DNA from: Canna indica
Lineage: Eukaryota > Streptophyta > Magnoliopsida > Zingiberales > Cannaceae
NCBI GenBank assembly: GCA_034359265.1
Contig: CP136890.1
Coordinates: 35,837,001 to 35,901,000, forward strand
Direction of reading: 5' to 3'
Length of the DNA stretch: 64,000 nucleotides
The notes beneath the pieces were generated by a model that searched no databases, was not told the origin of the DNA, and saw only the letters and a list, made by a program, of their open reading frames with translations. Position numbers and translations under genes: made by a program. Position 1 is the stretch's first letter; each line of letters begins with the position of its first letter. Of the stretch, positions 21,456 through 30,933 are shown one piece after another.

Positions 21456-22832
21456 TTAAGTCTTGAGAGCATTGAGCAGTCGTACTGCTCCCATGTTAGC
21501 TCTTCTATTGTACTCATCTTCGCTGGAGTGGTCGCTCGATGACCCCCCATTGTGGCTTGTTGAGGCAACTGCCTTTCCTTTGCCCTTATCTCTCTTCGCT
21601 GAGACGTTGGACATTGTCTCCACCACGGTCTCTGCTATCAGGGCGCTCAAGGCTTGTCGTTCTGGACATCCTTGGGCTGAGTGAGGTCCTTTACACAATG
21701 CACAAGTAGGCGAAACTGTTGAATGGTTCCCTCTCGGAGGGGACCCCCTTTGAGGGTGTTCTCTCGGGATGTATGGTCTGTGGGTATGATTCATCCACCT
21801 TGTATCGCCTATGAATCCTTTGCCTTGAGAGTTGTCAGGCCCCCAATACCTTGGTTTGGAGGGTGTCGCTTTAGTCATATTCCCCTCTGAACTGTAGCCA
21901 TTGGAGTTGTTGGGTCCCCAAAATCTCGGCTTGTAAGGTGCCACCTTAGCCGTATTCTCCTCTGGGCTATAGTCAGAGAGTCGTTCTGCTGCGATCTTTG
22001 CTTCTGACAAACTCTGAATGTTTCTCCTGGAGAGTTCCTGCTGTGCCCATGGCTGCAGTCCTTCCAGGAAGGTAAACAGTTGATCAGTCTCGGCCATGTC
22101 TGAAATGTCCAACATGATAGTCGAGAACTTCTTCACATACTCCCGAACCGAATTGTCTTGACGGAGTTGACGTAACTTCCGTCGGGCGATGAACTCCACA
22201 TTCTCGGGGAAGAATTGCGCTTTCAGTTCGCGCTTGAGTTCATCCCAAGTGTCAATCTTGGCTTGCCCCTTCTGAATTTCATCATACTTGGTCCGCCACC
22301 AAAGTTTTGCATCTTCAGACAGATACATGGTTGCAACGGACACTTTCATATCTTCTTCAACCGTCCTCGTGACCTTGAAGTATTGCTCCAAGTCGAAAAG
22401 GAAGTTTTCCACCGCTTTGGCATCCCGGGCCCCATTGTAAGGCTTTGGTTCGGGTGCTCTGAGATGGTGTTGTGGCGCTTCGTTCTGCCGTGAACTGCTA
22501 CCACCCGAGTGTATCTCTCGGATAAGAAATCTGACTGTAGCCTTTAGCTCCGCAATCTCATCTTGCAGATGTTTGACTACATCTTGAGTGTCATCATGGA
22601 GTGCCTCTAGCCTTGACTCCAAGTTTTCTTGCGCGTCGGCTATCTTGCCGACTAGGGCCATGCCGGCCGAGTGAGCATCACAAATTCTCTCCAATTCTCC
22701 AACTCGTTGGACAGTCGTTCTGGTCTGTCCAACTGGTTGTGTTTGCGTTGGCTCTTCCACCAACGCCTCCTCCGGAATGGTCGTCATCGCATCGACGACA
22801 CCACTCGTTTCACCGATTGTCTTGCGACCCAT
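21456..22832 (-). CDS. Gag of the young element
   Basis: 458 residues, uninterrupted, starting ATG about 140 bases after the primer-binding site. The middle holds the retrotransposon-gag domain (WWRTKYDEIQKG, WDELKRELKAQFFPE, LRQLRQDNSVREYVKKF, FLEGLQPWAQQEL). Two QxxRYWGPDN-like proline-rich repeats follow. A CX3H zinc knuckle is next (CALCKGPHSAQGC, CX2CX3HX4C). A coiled-coil-like segment lies near residues 50-95 (ENLESRLEALHDDTQDVVKH). It forms the particle and binds RNA. It ends in TAA (21458-21456), and the protease follows in the same frame with no spacer, suggesting either stop-codon readthrough or a recent nonsense change in one gag-pro ORF. The intact frame fits the young age. Confidence 0.85.
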   Translation of the reverse strand: MGRKTIGETSGVVDAMTTIPEEALVEEPTQTQPVGQTRTTVQRVGELERICDAHSAGMALVGKIADAQENLESRLEALHDDTQDVVKHLQDEIAELKATVRFLIREIHSGGSSSRQNEAPQHHLRAPEPKPYNGARDAKAVENFLFDLEQYFKVTRTVEEDMKVSVATMYLSEDAKLWWRTKYDEIQKGQAKIDTWDELKRELKAQFFPENVEFIARRKLRQLRQDNSVREYVKKFSTIMLDISDMAETDQLFTFLEGLQPWAQQELSRRNIQSLSEAKIAAERLSDYSPEENTAKVAPYKPRFWGPNNSNGYSSEGNMTKATPSKPRYWGPDNSQGKGFIGDTRWMNHTHRPYIPREHPQRGSPPRGNHSTVSPTCALCKGPHSAQGCPERQALSALIAETVVETMSNVSAKRDKGKGKAVASTSHNGGSSSDHSSEDEYNRRANMGAVRLLNALKT

Positions 22833-22962
22833 GATTGGTCACGAAAATCTCTCCTGCGAGATTGCTGAGTGCCCCAACATCGTTTGTCTCAAACGACGAA
22901 GGCACGAGTCTGTTGACGGTTTGCGTCGATTGCTTGCACAAAAGCTTTGCGAGCTTGCCTCG

Positions 22963-22974
22963 CTCTGATACCAA
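22963..22974 (-). promoter_or_regulatory. Primer-binding site of young element
   Basis: The minus strand reads TGGTATCAGAGC directly downstream of the 5' LTR (22976-23505), one or two bases away. It is complementary to the 3' end of initiator-Met tRNA. Confidence 0.9.
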
Positions 22975-22975
22975 C

Positions 22976-23505
22976 TGTCACGGACTAACTGTTTGGGCGG
23001 AAAATGTCCGTGCGGCTTCCTCGCTTCCCGTGCGAGGAATCAGCCTTAAGCCAATCTGCTTGGCCAATGTCGAAAAGTCGCGGGCTCCCACTTCGCGTGG
23101 GCCGAAACCTCCGTGTGCTTGGACGCAAAAACGTTGTTGGGCCAAATGGCCAAATGCATGAAAATGCTGGAAAATGCTTGAACGAAAGCAAGAACGAAAG
23201 ACTAGAGTGTGCCCAGGCTATACCTGGGTACTATACTTGTGGAGCCTAACCCCCAAGTGCCACCCCCAAGGTTCCTCAAAGCACGAGGAGCATGACAAAA
23301 TTCCTATGTTCGCACACCCCCACCGTCCATGCCACGCCTAGGCAAACGAGGCCGTTTGCCTAGGTGTGAGCAAGAGCGGTGGGCGGTGCGCGGACGCGTT
23401 TTACAATGCAATTTTTACATGGATGCTCATGATGCAATATTTACAATGCACGTTAGGGACCGTCATGACACATACAGGACTTGACAAACCCGAAAGTCCC
23501 TAACA
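22976..23505 (-). repeat. Gag-protease element 5' LTR
   Basis: 530 bp, same ends as 19870-20399 and nearly identical; it includes the hairpin at 23337-23364. Confidence 0.95.
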
Positions 23506-23509
23506 GTAT

Positions 23510-24032
23510 GGTCGCTTGTCGATCGATCGTTGGTCGATCGATTGATCGACCGCGAGGCTATTGCCCTTTCCTGGCCATATTTGGTCGATCGACTGGTTGA
23601 CCAAATTGGCTATTGCCAATTTTTTGCATTGTCCGGTTGACTGACCGATCGACCGAATTGGCCACTGCCAATTTTTGGCTTCGTTGGTCGGTCGACCGAA
23701 TTGGCTACTACCAATTTTTTGCCTCGTTCGATTGACCGAACCTTGGCCGAGGCTTTTTTTTACACTTTTTTTGTTGTGCGCTTTGTTTCCGGGTTCCTTA
23801 CCAAGTTTTGACTTGGATAACATTACAAATAGGCTTGGGATATATTCATAGGGATATATTGCATAGAATTTACGTCGGAACCCTTTTTTTGCCGATTTTT
23901 GCATTTCTCCGAGCGAAGTTCGCACGCGTATCGTAACCTCAACCTGAACTCAAAACTTCACAAATATATTAAATACATATTTGTTATCATCAAAATAGAG
24001 ATCGAAGCCTAGGAGGAACCCTTGGGCCAACA
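23510..24032 (-). repeat. Sirevirus 2 3' LTR, inner part
   Basis: Continuation of 19140-19869; ends CTTGGGCCAACA. It contains the family's palindromes (GGTCGATCGATTGATCGACC-like at 23530-23560, and GGTCGGTCGACC at 23685). On the minus strand it directly follows the PPT. Confidence 0.9.
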
Positions 24033-24322
24033 ATCTCCCCCTTTTTGATGATGATAAATAAAACATGAATTTCTATAAAACTCTAAGTATCATTTGTGAG
24101 TTTGACTTAAGGCATACACAGCCTATTTTGCAACTTGACATATGCTCCTCATATCAATAAGCATATCATGCTTATAACTCCCCCTATCTATATGCATCAA
24201 AAACACATGTGACCTTGCTTGTTCTCCCTCTTTTGACATCAATCAAAAAGGGCAAGAACTAAGGTACTATTAATGAGTTTCATAAATAAAGCCGAGAAAA
24301 CCATAAAATCGAGTATCATCTA
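24033..24322 (-). promoter_or_regulatory. Sirevirus 2 polypurine tracts and 3' region
   Basis: AAAAAGGGGGAGAT on the minus strand abuts the 3' LTR. Further purine-rich runs (complements of ACTCCCCCTATC at about 24178 and TCTCCCTCTTTTG at about 24225) follow. The arrangement matches Sirevirus 1 at 5151-5345. The stretch ends at the ATCTA duplicated by solo LTR S4. Confidence 0.7.
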
Positions 24323-26783
24323 TGTAATATTCGAGATATTAATAATTGTTTTTAGTTATTATTTATGATTGTTAGTTTAGCGGGCTAGTTCGAGGTCGTA
24401 TTTAATTTTGTTATCGCATGTACATGATTATTAAATTATGTTGCATATGGGTGTGCATGTGGTTGATGCATGTCTTAGTATGGGGTTATTTTGGGTAAGC
24501 AGGTTGTGGATCCGAGTTGAGGCGGATGTGGATTTAAGGAGGTTAGGGTTGAAGAGATGGGAAGGGATTATAAAATCCCCCCCTAGAGCTTACGGATCCC
24601 TATTGGAGCCGCACAAGCCATGAGAGGATAGAGGAGCCAAGCCGTGCCGCCGCCCCTCCCTTCTTTTCTTCTTGGAGCCCCCCCCCCCCCCCCTTGTTCT
24701 CTTTGCCTTGGATCCGAGTGTTTAAAGGCCGGATCCAGAGACCACCGATTGAAAGTCTTTCTCTATTTCTTCTCGCTAAATCAAAGTGAGTGATTCTACC
24801 CCTCCTTTCTCGGGTTTCCTCGTGTTCTTGAACCAGTTTGGGCGACGTTCTTGTTTCTTGTATTTTTTCGGCCAAGGTGGAACAAGATGCCATGAAATGC
24901 CTAAGTGAAGGGTATAGTTTTTCTTGCTATCTACGATTCAATTTGTTTATCAATTTGGGTGCTTATAATATTAATGCATGCTTTGATATTGATTCTGTGA
25001 TTTTTGGAAATTTATCATGTGTTTCAAAGATAGGATTTGATCTTGATGGCAAGGGGGGTTCTTGATATAAATTCTTGATCATAAAAGTTGATTCTTGATT
25101 AAAGGTGGTTGTGATGCTTATTAATATTGTTTAACAAATATGGTTTTGTGAGATTTATCTTAATGATTATAAATAAGATGTGATGGAAAATTAAGGATTT
25201 ATATTCTGTGAATTTTCGAATTTAATTCCTTATTATGCTAAAACTCAATTATGCTGAAAACTTCATGCTGAGTTGATGAATCATGACTGAATTTGAAATC
25301 TTATTTATGATGTGCATAGTTTATTGAACATAGTTGTGTAACCTATCGTTTCGACCAGAAAATATAATCTGGATCCATAGGGCACACTTTGAGAGTCAGA
25401 TTCGACTAGGGTGCACCAGTTTGGGGCTCAACAGTAAACTTAAAATAAAACTCTAAAACAAAACCCTAATATTGGAAATGGAAATTTTAATTAAATAATT
25501 AAAATTCAGGGGGCATCATAATCTGTTAAGAGCCAATGAATTAAATGTTTTGCATGAAATAAAACCACACGGGTTTATGACATTACGGGTCTAGGAGTTG
25601 GGATCGGGCATTGGATATCGTGGAGTTTTCCCAATAGAGACATCTCTAAGACACCGTAGGAGACACTTGTGGTAGGTCTTGTTGTGTCATATCTTAATGT
25701 ATGACGGAGAGGCTCGGTTAGGAGCTGGATTGTGGGCTAGGCCCGGAAGGTTGGATGGCTAATTCCCAACTTGTGGAACAAGTTTGGATAGGCAAATCCC
25801 GATTGTTCTTGCGTATATTGTGGAACAAGTTCGAACGAGAAAATCTTGATTGTCCCCAAGATTCTATATTTAAAGGAAAAAGTTCGGATGGGCGAATCAC
25901 GATTATTCTTACGTTATCTTTTCGGAACAAGTTCAGATGGGCAAATCCCGATTGTTCATGTGTTTTCTCGTGGAACAAGTTCGGACGGGCAAATTCCGTT
26001 TGTTCCCGAGTTTCTCTCAAGGAATAAGTTCGGACTGGCAAATCCTGATTATTCCTGTGATATCTTAAAGGGACAAGTTCGGACGAGCAAATCTTGATTG
26101 TTCCTTCGCGTCTCGTGGAGCAAGTTCGGATGGGCCAATCCCGATTATCCTAATATGTTTTGTTGCCTTAGGGCATGGTAGGCTTAGGCCTGTTATGCTA
26201 CACTATTAGAGCATTGGTTGCTTTTGGGCATGTGGTGGTCAGACGGCCTGTTAGCTAGTCACTCCCTTGTGGCCTTTCCTACTTGAGTCAGGAGTTTTAT
26301 TTTATACTTCATGTTTGTGTTTGGTTTTTCGTGGGGGTTGGTAGAACAGCTCATTGAGTTCTTTTGAACTCACCCATTGTCGTTGATTTTGTTTTGCAAA
26401 GCCTGACCAGTGAGGTGGGCTGGAGCACTTGGTGAGGCTACATTGATCTCATAGCAGTCATAGTTAGGGGTCATAGTCGAGTTTCTAGTAGTTTTGTCAT
26501 GCACTTGGTGTTTTGGAGTTGTAGTCCCGTGGAGACATTCATGTCTTTGATTCAGATTTTATTTGTTAAAACAATAGTTGAACTTTGATTCTTTTATTTC
26601 CGCATTTGAACTTTCTGTTGACACTTTACTTTTATAATAAAATCTATTTTGTTTTCCTTTTAAAATAAAAAGGTGATATTTCTTTCGCTATCTTTTTATG
26701 TGTTGGCATGTGCATCGGTTAGGCTGCAGGGTATAGGCATGTATACCCTGGCCAGTCACGTGACCCTGAGTTGGGGCGTGACA
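24323..26783 (+). mobile_element. Solo LTR S4 (gypsy-type, 2.46 kb)
   Basis: It begins TGTAATATTCGAG and ends GGGGCGTGACA, with ATCTA duplicated at 24318-24322 and 26784-26788. No internal region is present. The family is the same as S3 (46294-48606). It contains an 18-19-base C run at about 24676 and a 49-bp minisatellite at 25769-26155. The TGTAA...GTGACA ends and the length suggest a Ty3/gypsy (Del/Tekay-like) family, which I infer from ends only. Confidence 0.85.
25769..26155 (+). repeat. 49-bp minisatellite in S4, about 8 copies
   Basis: Units start GGAACAAGTTCGGA and run through GGGCAAATCCCGATTGTTC to a variable spacer. The ORFs overlapping it on both strands are repeat artefacts. The related LTR S3 has one copy of this unit. 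Confidence 0.85.
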
Positions 26784-26788
26784 ATCTA

Positions 26789-27723
26789 TCACTATAGTCC
26801 TTCCTATAAATGTAAGTCTGTAGAAGACAAACATTGATAACTCACAAAGCCCCATTACAAGGCAATATATAAGTGTGATGATACTACATGAAATGTAATT
26901 TTTCAAAAGGCATGTAAAATTTGAAAGTTTAAACACTAATGAATTGACAACACCCACTAATGCTTTTTCTATCTACTTTGCACCCAACAAAATCGGCATC
27001 CGAAAAACCAATTAAATCGAAAGTGCATTACACGGATACCATAATCATAATTCAATTGTGCCTTTCGAATATCTCAATGTGCGTTTGACCGCACTTAAGT
27101 GAGATATTTTAGGACAAGATTGAAACATAGCACATGCACAAACACTAAACATGATATCGGATCTACTTGCAGTTAAATAAAGAAGGCTACCGATCATACC
27201 TCGATATCGTTTTTCATCTACCTTTACACCATCTTCATCTTTATCAAGCTTAATGGATGTGCTCATTGGTGTAGAAGCTATCTTGGCTTCATTTATCCCA
27301 AACCTTTTGATGAGCTCTTTTGTGTACTTGGCTTGATTTATGAAGATCTCTTTGTTGGTTTGCTTGATTTGGAGACCAAGCATGAAGGAGAGTTCTCCCA
27401 TCATGCTCATCTCAAACTCCTCTTGCATGCACTTTGCAAACCACTCAAAAAGCAATTCATTAGTAGCATCAAATATTATATCATCAACATAAATTTGCAT
27501 GAGTAAAATATTATTTTCATTGTTTTTTATAAAAAGAGAAACATCGGCTTTTCTAATGCTAAAACCTTAATCAATCAAAAATATGGAAAGCCTTTCATAC
27601 CAAGCCTTAGGGGCTTGTTTTAAACCATACAAAGCCTTTGTAAGTTTAAAATCATGATTTGGAAACTCAAAACTTCCAAATCCAGGGGGTTGTTCAACAT
27701 AAATTTCTCCATCGAAAAAACCA
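26789..27723 (-). pseudogene. Sirevirus 2 reverse transcriptase C-part and RNase H
   Basis: Upstream of the MITE the frame reads GEIYVEQPPGFG (near 27710). The catalytic box YVDDIIF is at about 27490, followed by FEMSMMGEL and FMLGLQIKQ, the conserved copia RT end. RYRGMIGSLLYLTASRSDIMFSV comes next, then the RNase H start with FSDADFVGC after a frame change near 27045. The rest of RNase H (with its SAEAEY motif) is missing: solo LTR S4 sits there and the far side holds only 3' non-coding DNA. RT copies element RNA; RNase H removes the RNA strand. Confidence 0.85.
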
Positions 27724-27731
27724 TTTAAAAA

Positions 27732-27732
<1 letters not shown>

Positions 27733-27763
<31 letters not shown>

Positions 27764-27990
27764 AGTGAAATTACACTGACCTCCCCTCTATTTGTAATTT
27801 TATCTTATAACCTCTTCGAATTTTGTAAAAGATTACACAAACCTCCCCTATTACGAAATAAGATTACACCAACCTCCCCTGAGTTTTGTAAATTATTACA
27901 CAGACCTCCCCTAAAATAATTACTTAAAGATTACTCAGGGGAGGTAATTGTAACCTGGACAAATAGAGGGGGGATCAGTGTAATTTCACT

Positions 27991-28021
<31 letters not shown>
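27733..28021. mobile_element. Mutator-type MITE, 289 bp
   Basis: The ends are inverted copies: GGGTAAATTACACTGACC at the left and its complement at the right, extending more than 40 bp with GAGGTTTAGTGAAATTACAC. The 9-bp sequence TTTAAAAAA is present on both sides (27724-27732 and 28022-28030). A 9-bp duplication is the Mutator signature. It splits the Sirevirus 2 RT within DVKSAFL / NGFF. No coding capacity. Confidence 0.9.
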
Positions 28022-28022
<1 letters not shown>

Positions 28023-28030
28023 TTAAAAAA

Positions 28031-28899
28031 GCACTTTTAACATCCATTTGAAAAAGTTTAAAACCTTTAAAACTTGCATAAGCCAAAAGCATGTGAATTG
28101 CCTCTAGTCTAGCTACGGGAGCATAAGTTTCATTATAATCTATTCCTTCTTCTTGATTATACCCTTGGGCCACTAACCTTGCTTTGTTTCTAATGACTAA
28201 ACCTCCATCATCTAACTTGTTTCTAAATACCCATTTAGTCCCAATTATAGTTTGTCTGCTAGGTCTAGGTACTGAGTCCCAAACTTCATTCCTAACAATT
28301 TGATTAAGTTCCTCTTGCATAGCAATTACCCAAAATTTATCTTCTATTGCTTTCTTAATATTTTTTGTCTCTACTTGAGATATGAATGCTACATATTGAC
28401 AAATATTCTTAAGTTTAGAGCGCGTTACCACTCCCATTGATGGTTCTCCAATGACTTGATCCATTGGATGATCTCTTATCAATTGGTACCCTTTGGGGAG
28501 AGGTGGTAGAGCTTCTTCTTCTTCTTCTTCTTCTTCATCATCATCATCATCATCTCGAGGTAGAGTTGAGGAAGAAGGTTCTTCATGGTGAGTTTCCTCA
28601 TTGCTTTCATCTTCAACCTCCTTGTCATGAAATGTTAGTTCCTCAAGTTCCTTACCTACATTCACAATCTTAACATTTCTAGAAGAATCATTAGTTTCAT
28701 CAAAAGTAACATGCATAGATTCTTCAACAATCATAGTTCTACGATTATAAACTCTATAGGCCTTAGAACTATTAGAGTAACCTAGGAAAATGCCTTCATC
28801 GGATTTAGAATCAAATTTTCCTAGATGCTCCTTAGTGTTTAAAATAAAATATTTACATCCAAAAATATGAAAATATCCCAAACTTGGGATTCTATCATT
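28031..28899 (-). pseudogene. Sirevirus 2 integrase C-terminus and RT N-part
   Basis: The frame from 28881 reads GYFHIFGCKYFILN and GIFLGYSNSSKAYRVYN, the copia integrase C-terminal block. A linker with acidic runs encoded by TTC/ATC microsatellites follows (28510-28553). Then come the RT start blocks NEVWDSVPRP, GTKWVFRNKLDDGG, RLVAQGYNQEEGIDY and LFQMDVKSAFL, whose first catalytic Asp is present. It ends at the MITE. Apart from the MITE this is the best-preserved part of the polyprotein. Confidence 0.85.
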
Positions 28900-29951
28900 C
28901 CTAACCTCAAAAGATGTTTTCTTAATTTTTGGTCATAACAAAATACGATTAACCACATAACAAGAAGTATTTATGGCTTCGGCCCAAAAATACTTAGGCA
29001 AATTATTTTCACAAAAGCATGATCCTAGCCATTTCTTGTAAGGTTCTATTCTTCCTCTCAACCACCCCATTTTGTTGAGGGGTTCTAGGAGAAGAAAAGG
29101 TATGCTTAATACCTAATTCATCAAAGAATTCGAAAAAAAAAATTATTTTTAAATTCTCCTCCATTGTCACTTCTAATTTTGAAAATCAAAATTCATTTTT
29201 CATTTATAACTCTCATAGCAAATTTTTTAAAGAGTTCAAAAGTTTCATTTTTCTTAGCTAGGAAAAAAACCCTTGTAAATCTCAAGAAATCATCAGCCAA
29301 AATATAACAATGTAATTTTCCACCTAGACTAGCCACATCATATGGACCAAAAAGATCAATGTGCACAAGTTCAAGTGTTCTAGATGTACTCACTTGATTA
29401 ATGCTATGAAATGAAGACTTAACTTATTTTCCATGTTGACATGCATCACAAAGTTTGTATTTTTCAAATTTTATCTTAGGTATTCCTTTAACTAAGTCAT
29501 TTTTAGATATTTCTTGGATGAGGCTCATGCTAGCATGTCCTAGCCTTCTATGTCACAACCAAGAATCATTTTCTATGGCAACTAAGCATCTAACATGAGG
29601 ATTAGGCAAAACATTTAAGACTAGTGTGTAAATATTTTCTTGCCTATTTCCAATAAACACAATATCATTTAAGACTAGCCTTCTAATGATGCATTTAGAT
29701 GCTTCAAAAATGACTACATACCCATTATCATATAATTGAGATATGCTAATCAAGTTATGCTTTAACCCGTCAACTAGTAAAATATTTTTAATACATGGGT
29801 ATGGGAGTATACCTATATCACAAATGCCAACAATTTTAATTACCTTTGGCATTGTCTCCAAATGTCACATGTCCACCATCCTTGCTTGATAAGGTTGCGA
29901 AGAGATTGATATCACCCATCATGTGTTTTGAGCAACCGCTATCCAAGATCC
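28900..29951 (-). pseudogene. Sirevirus 2 protease and integrase core
   Basis: The aspartic protease active site WILDSGCSKHM is near 29940, followed by VDGLKHNLISISQL (pre-integrase block, about 29790). The zinc-binding domain RRLGHASM and CDACQHGK come at about 29540-29430. SRTLELVHIDLFGP (first catalytic Asp) is at about 29385, then DDFLRFTRVFF, and IRSDNGGEF (second Asp) near 29175. A stop replaces tryptophan before HRRLGH, and there are others after QHGK and INEK. The products would process the polyprotein and integrate the cDNA. Confidence 0.85.
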
Positions 29952-29954
29952 AAG

Positions 29955-30863
29955 TGCTTCTACTTGCTTGAGGATGCTTCTCCATCTACAAAAGAAGAAG
30001 AGACAATTTTAGGTACCCAAATTTTCTTGGGTCCTTGAGTGTTAGTCATCTTAGGAACCCAAGTGAATCTAGCATGAGGGTTCCTCCTTAGTGCACAATC
30101 TCTAGCCATATGGCCAAAAACACCACATGAAATGCAACTTCCATTAAACTTTCTTGGGATATGTGTGTGAGCATGGAAGTGTGCATGAGCATGTTTGTTT
30201 GATGACTTTCTAGCATGTACAACCTTAGGCATGATATTTTGTAAGGTTGTCATTTGTTTCATTTAGCATGCATAATTCATTTTTTACGTTATGCATGCTA
30301 TCATTCAAGTGTTCTACTTGATCACTTAGAAACTTGTTCTCATTTTCTAATTTTTTGTTATCATTTTCTAGGTTTTTCTTGGCATTATCTAAGGTGTGCT
30401 TTTCTTCCTTAAGGATTTCTACTTCTTTTCTCAATACATTGTATGAAAGTAACAAGTTGTCATTTTCGATTTCTAAAGATTTATTGCCCTTTTTAAGTTC
30501 TTTAATTTCTTTCTAATAGTATTGAATTCATCATGCATTTGATCAAATTCCAATTCTAATTCTTCTTGATTAAATGAAACTTCACCAAAAGTAAATTTTA
30601 CCTCATTGTCGTTTGCCAAAAACAAAGGTTTGCCTTCTCACTTTCAGTCTCCTCTTCACTTGAAGAGAATTCACTCTCATCCCAAGAGGCCATCATTGCC
30701 TTCTTCTTCTTCTTCTTCTTCTTCTTCTTCTTCTTCTTCTTCTTCTTGTACTTGTCCTTCTTGTAGGGGTGCGAGGTTGAGGCCATCTTCAGGAGTGGGC
30801 AATCTTTCTTCAAGTGCTCGGCTTTCTTGCAGTTAAAGCATGTGTAGCCTCTTTTCCCTTTCT
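29955..30863 (-). pseudogene. Sirevirus 2 gag, 3' part
   Basis: Just downstream of the hAT insertion it starts with an intact zinc knuckle (CFNCKKAEHLKKDC near 30830). A lysine run encoded by a (CTT)n microsatellite follows at about 30697-30747, then an acidic ESEFSSSEEE stretch. A coiled-coil region of heptad-like Lys/Glu/Asn/Leu repeats spans 30455-30225. A second intact knuckle (CISCGVFGHMARDC, near 30150) leads to a basic end before the protease. Separated from its 5' part by hAT 1. Confidence 0.85.
30697..30747. repeat. (TTC)n microsatellite encoding poly-Lys
   Basis: An uninterrupted TTC/CTT run of about 17 units within gag, read as lysines on the minus strand. A second TTC then ATC run at 28513-28553 encodes Glu and Asp residues in the same element. 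Confidence 0.9.
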
Positions 30864-30933
30864 CATGCTGCTAGAGGTGGCAATGGGCCATGCCTGGGCC
30901 GGCCCGAACCCGGGTAGGCCCGGCCACCTCCAG

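Larger units (their letters stand above)
19870..23505 (-). mobile_element. Young gag-protease LTR retrotransposon (TR-GAG-like)
   Basis: This 3.6-kb element has 530-bp LTRs at 19870-20399 and 22976-23505 (ends TGTCACGG and CCTAACA). By direct comparison the LTRs differ at two positions only. GTAT flanks both sides (19866-19869 and 23506-23509); comparison with the uninterrupted LTR at about 37097 supports a 4-bp target duplication. It carries only gag and an aspartic protease with a repeat tail, with no reverse transcriptase, RNase H or integrase. It must therefore move with enzymes from another element. This matches the class described as TR-GAG elements. The near-identical LTRs make it the youngest insertion here. 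Confidence 0.9.

Noticed and set aside
24676..24694. Long C run as a functional element
   Set aside because: Probably a simple homopolymer inside a solo LTR; its length may be a sequencing artefact.
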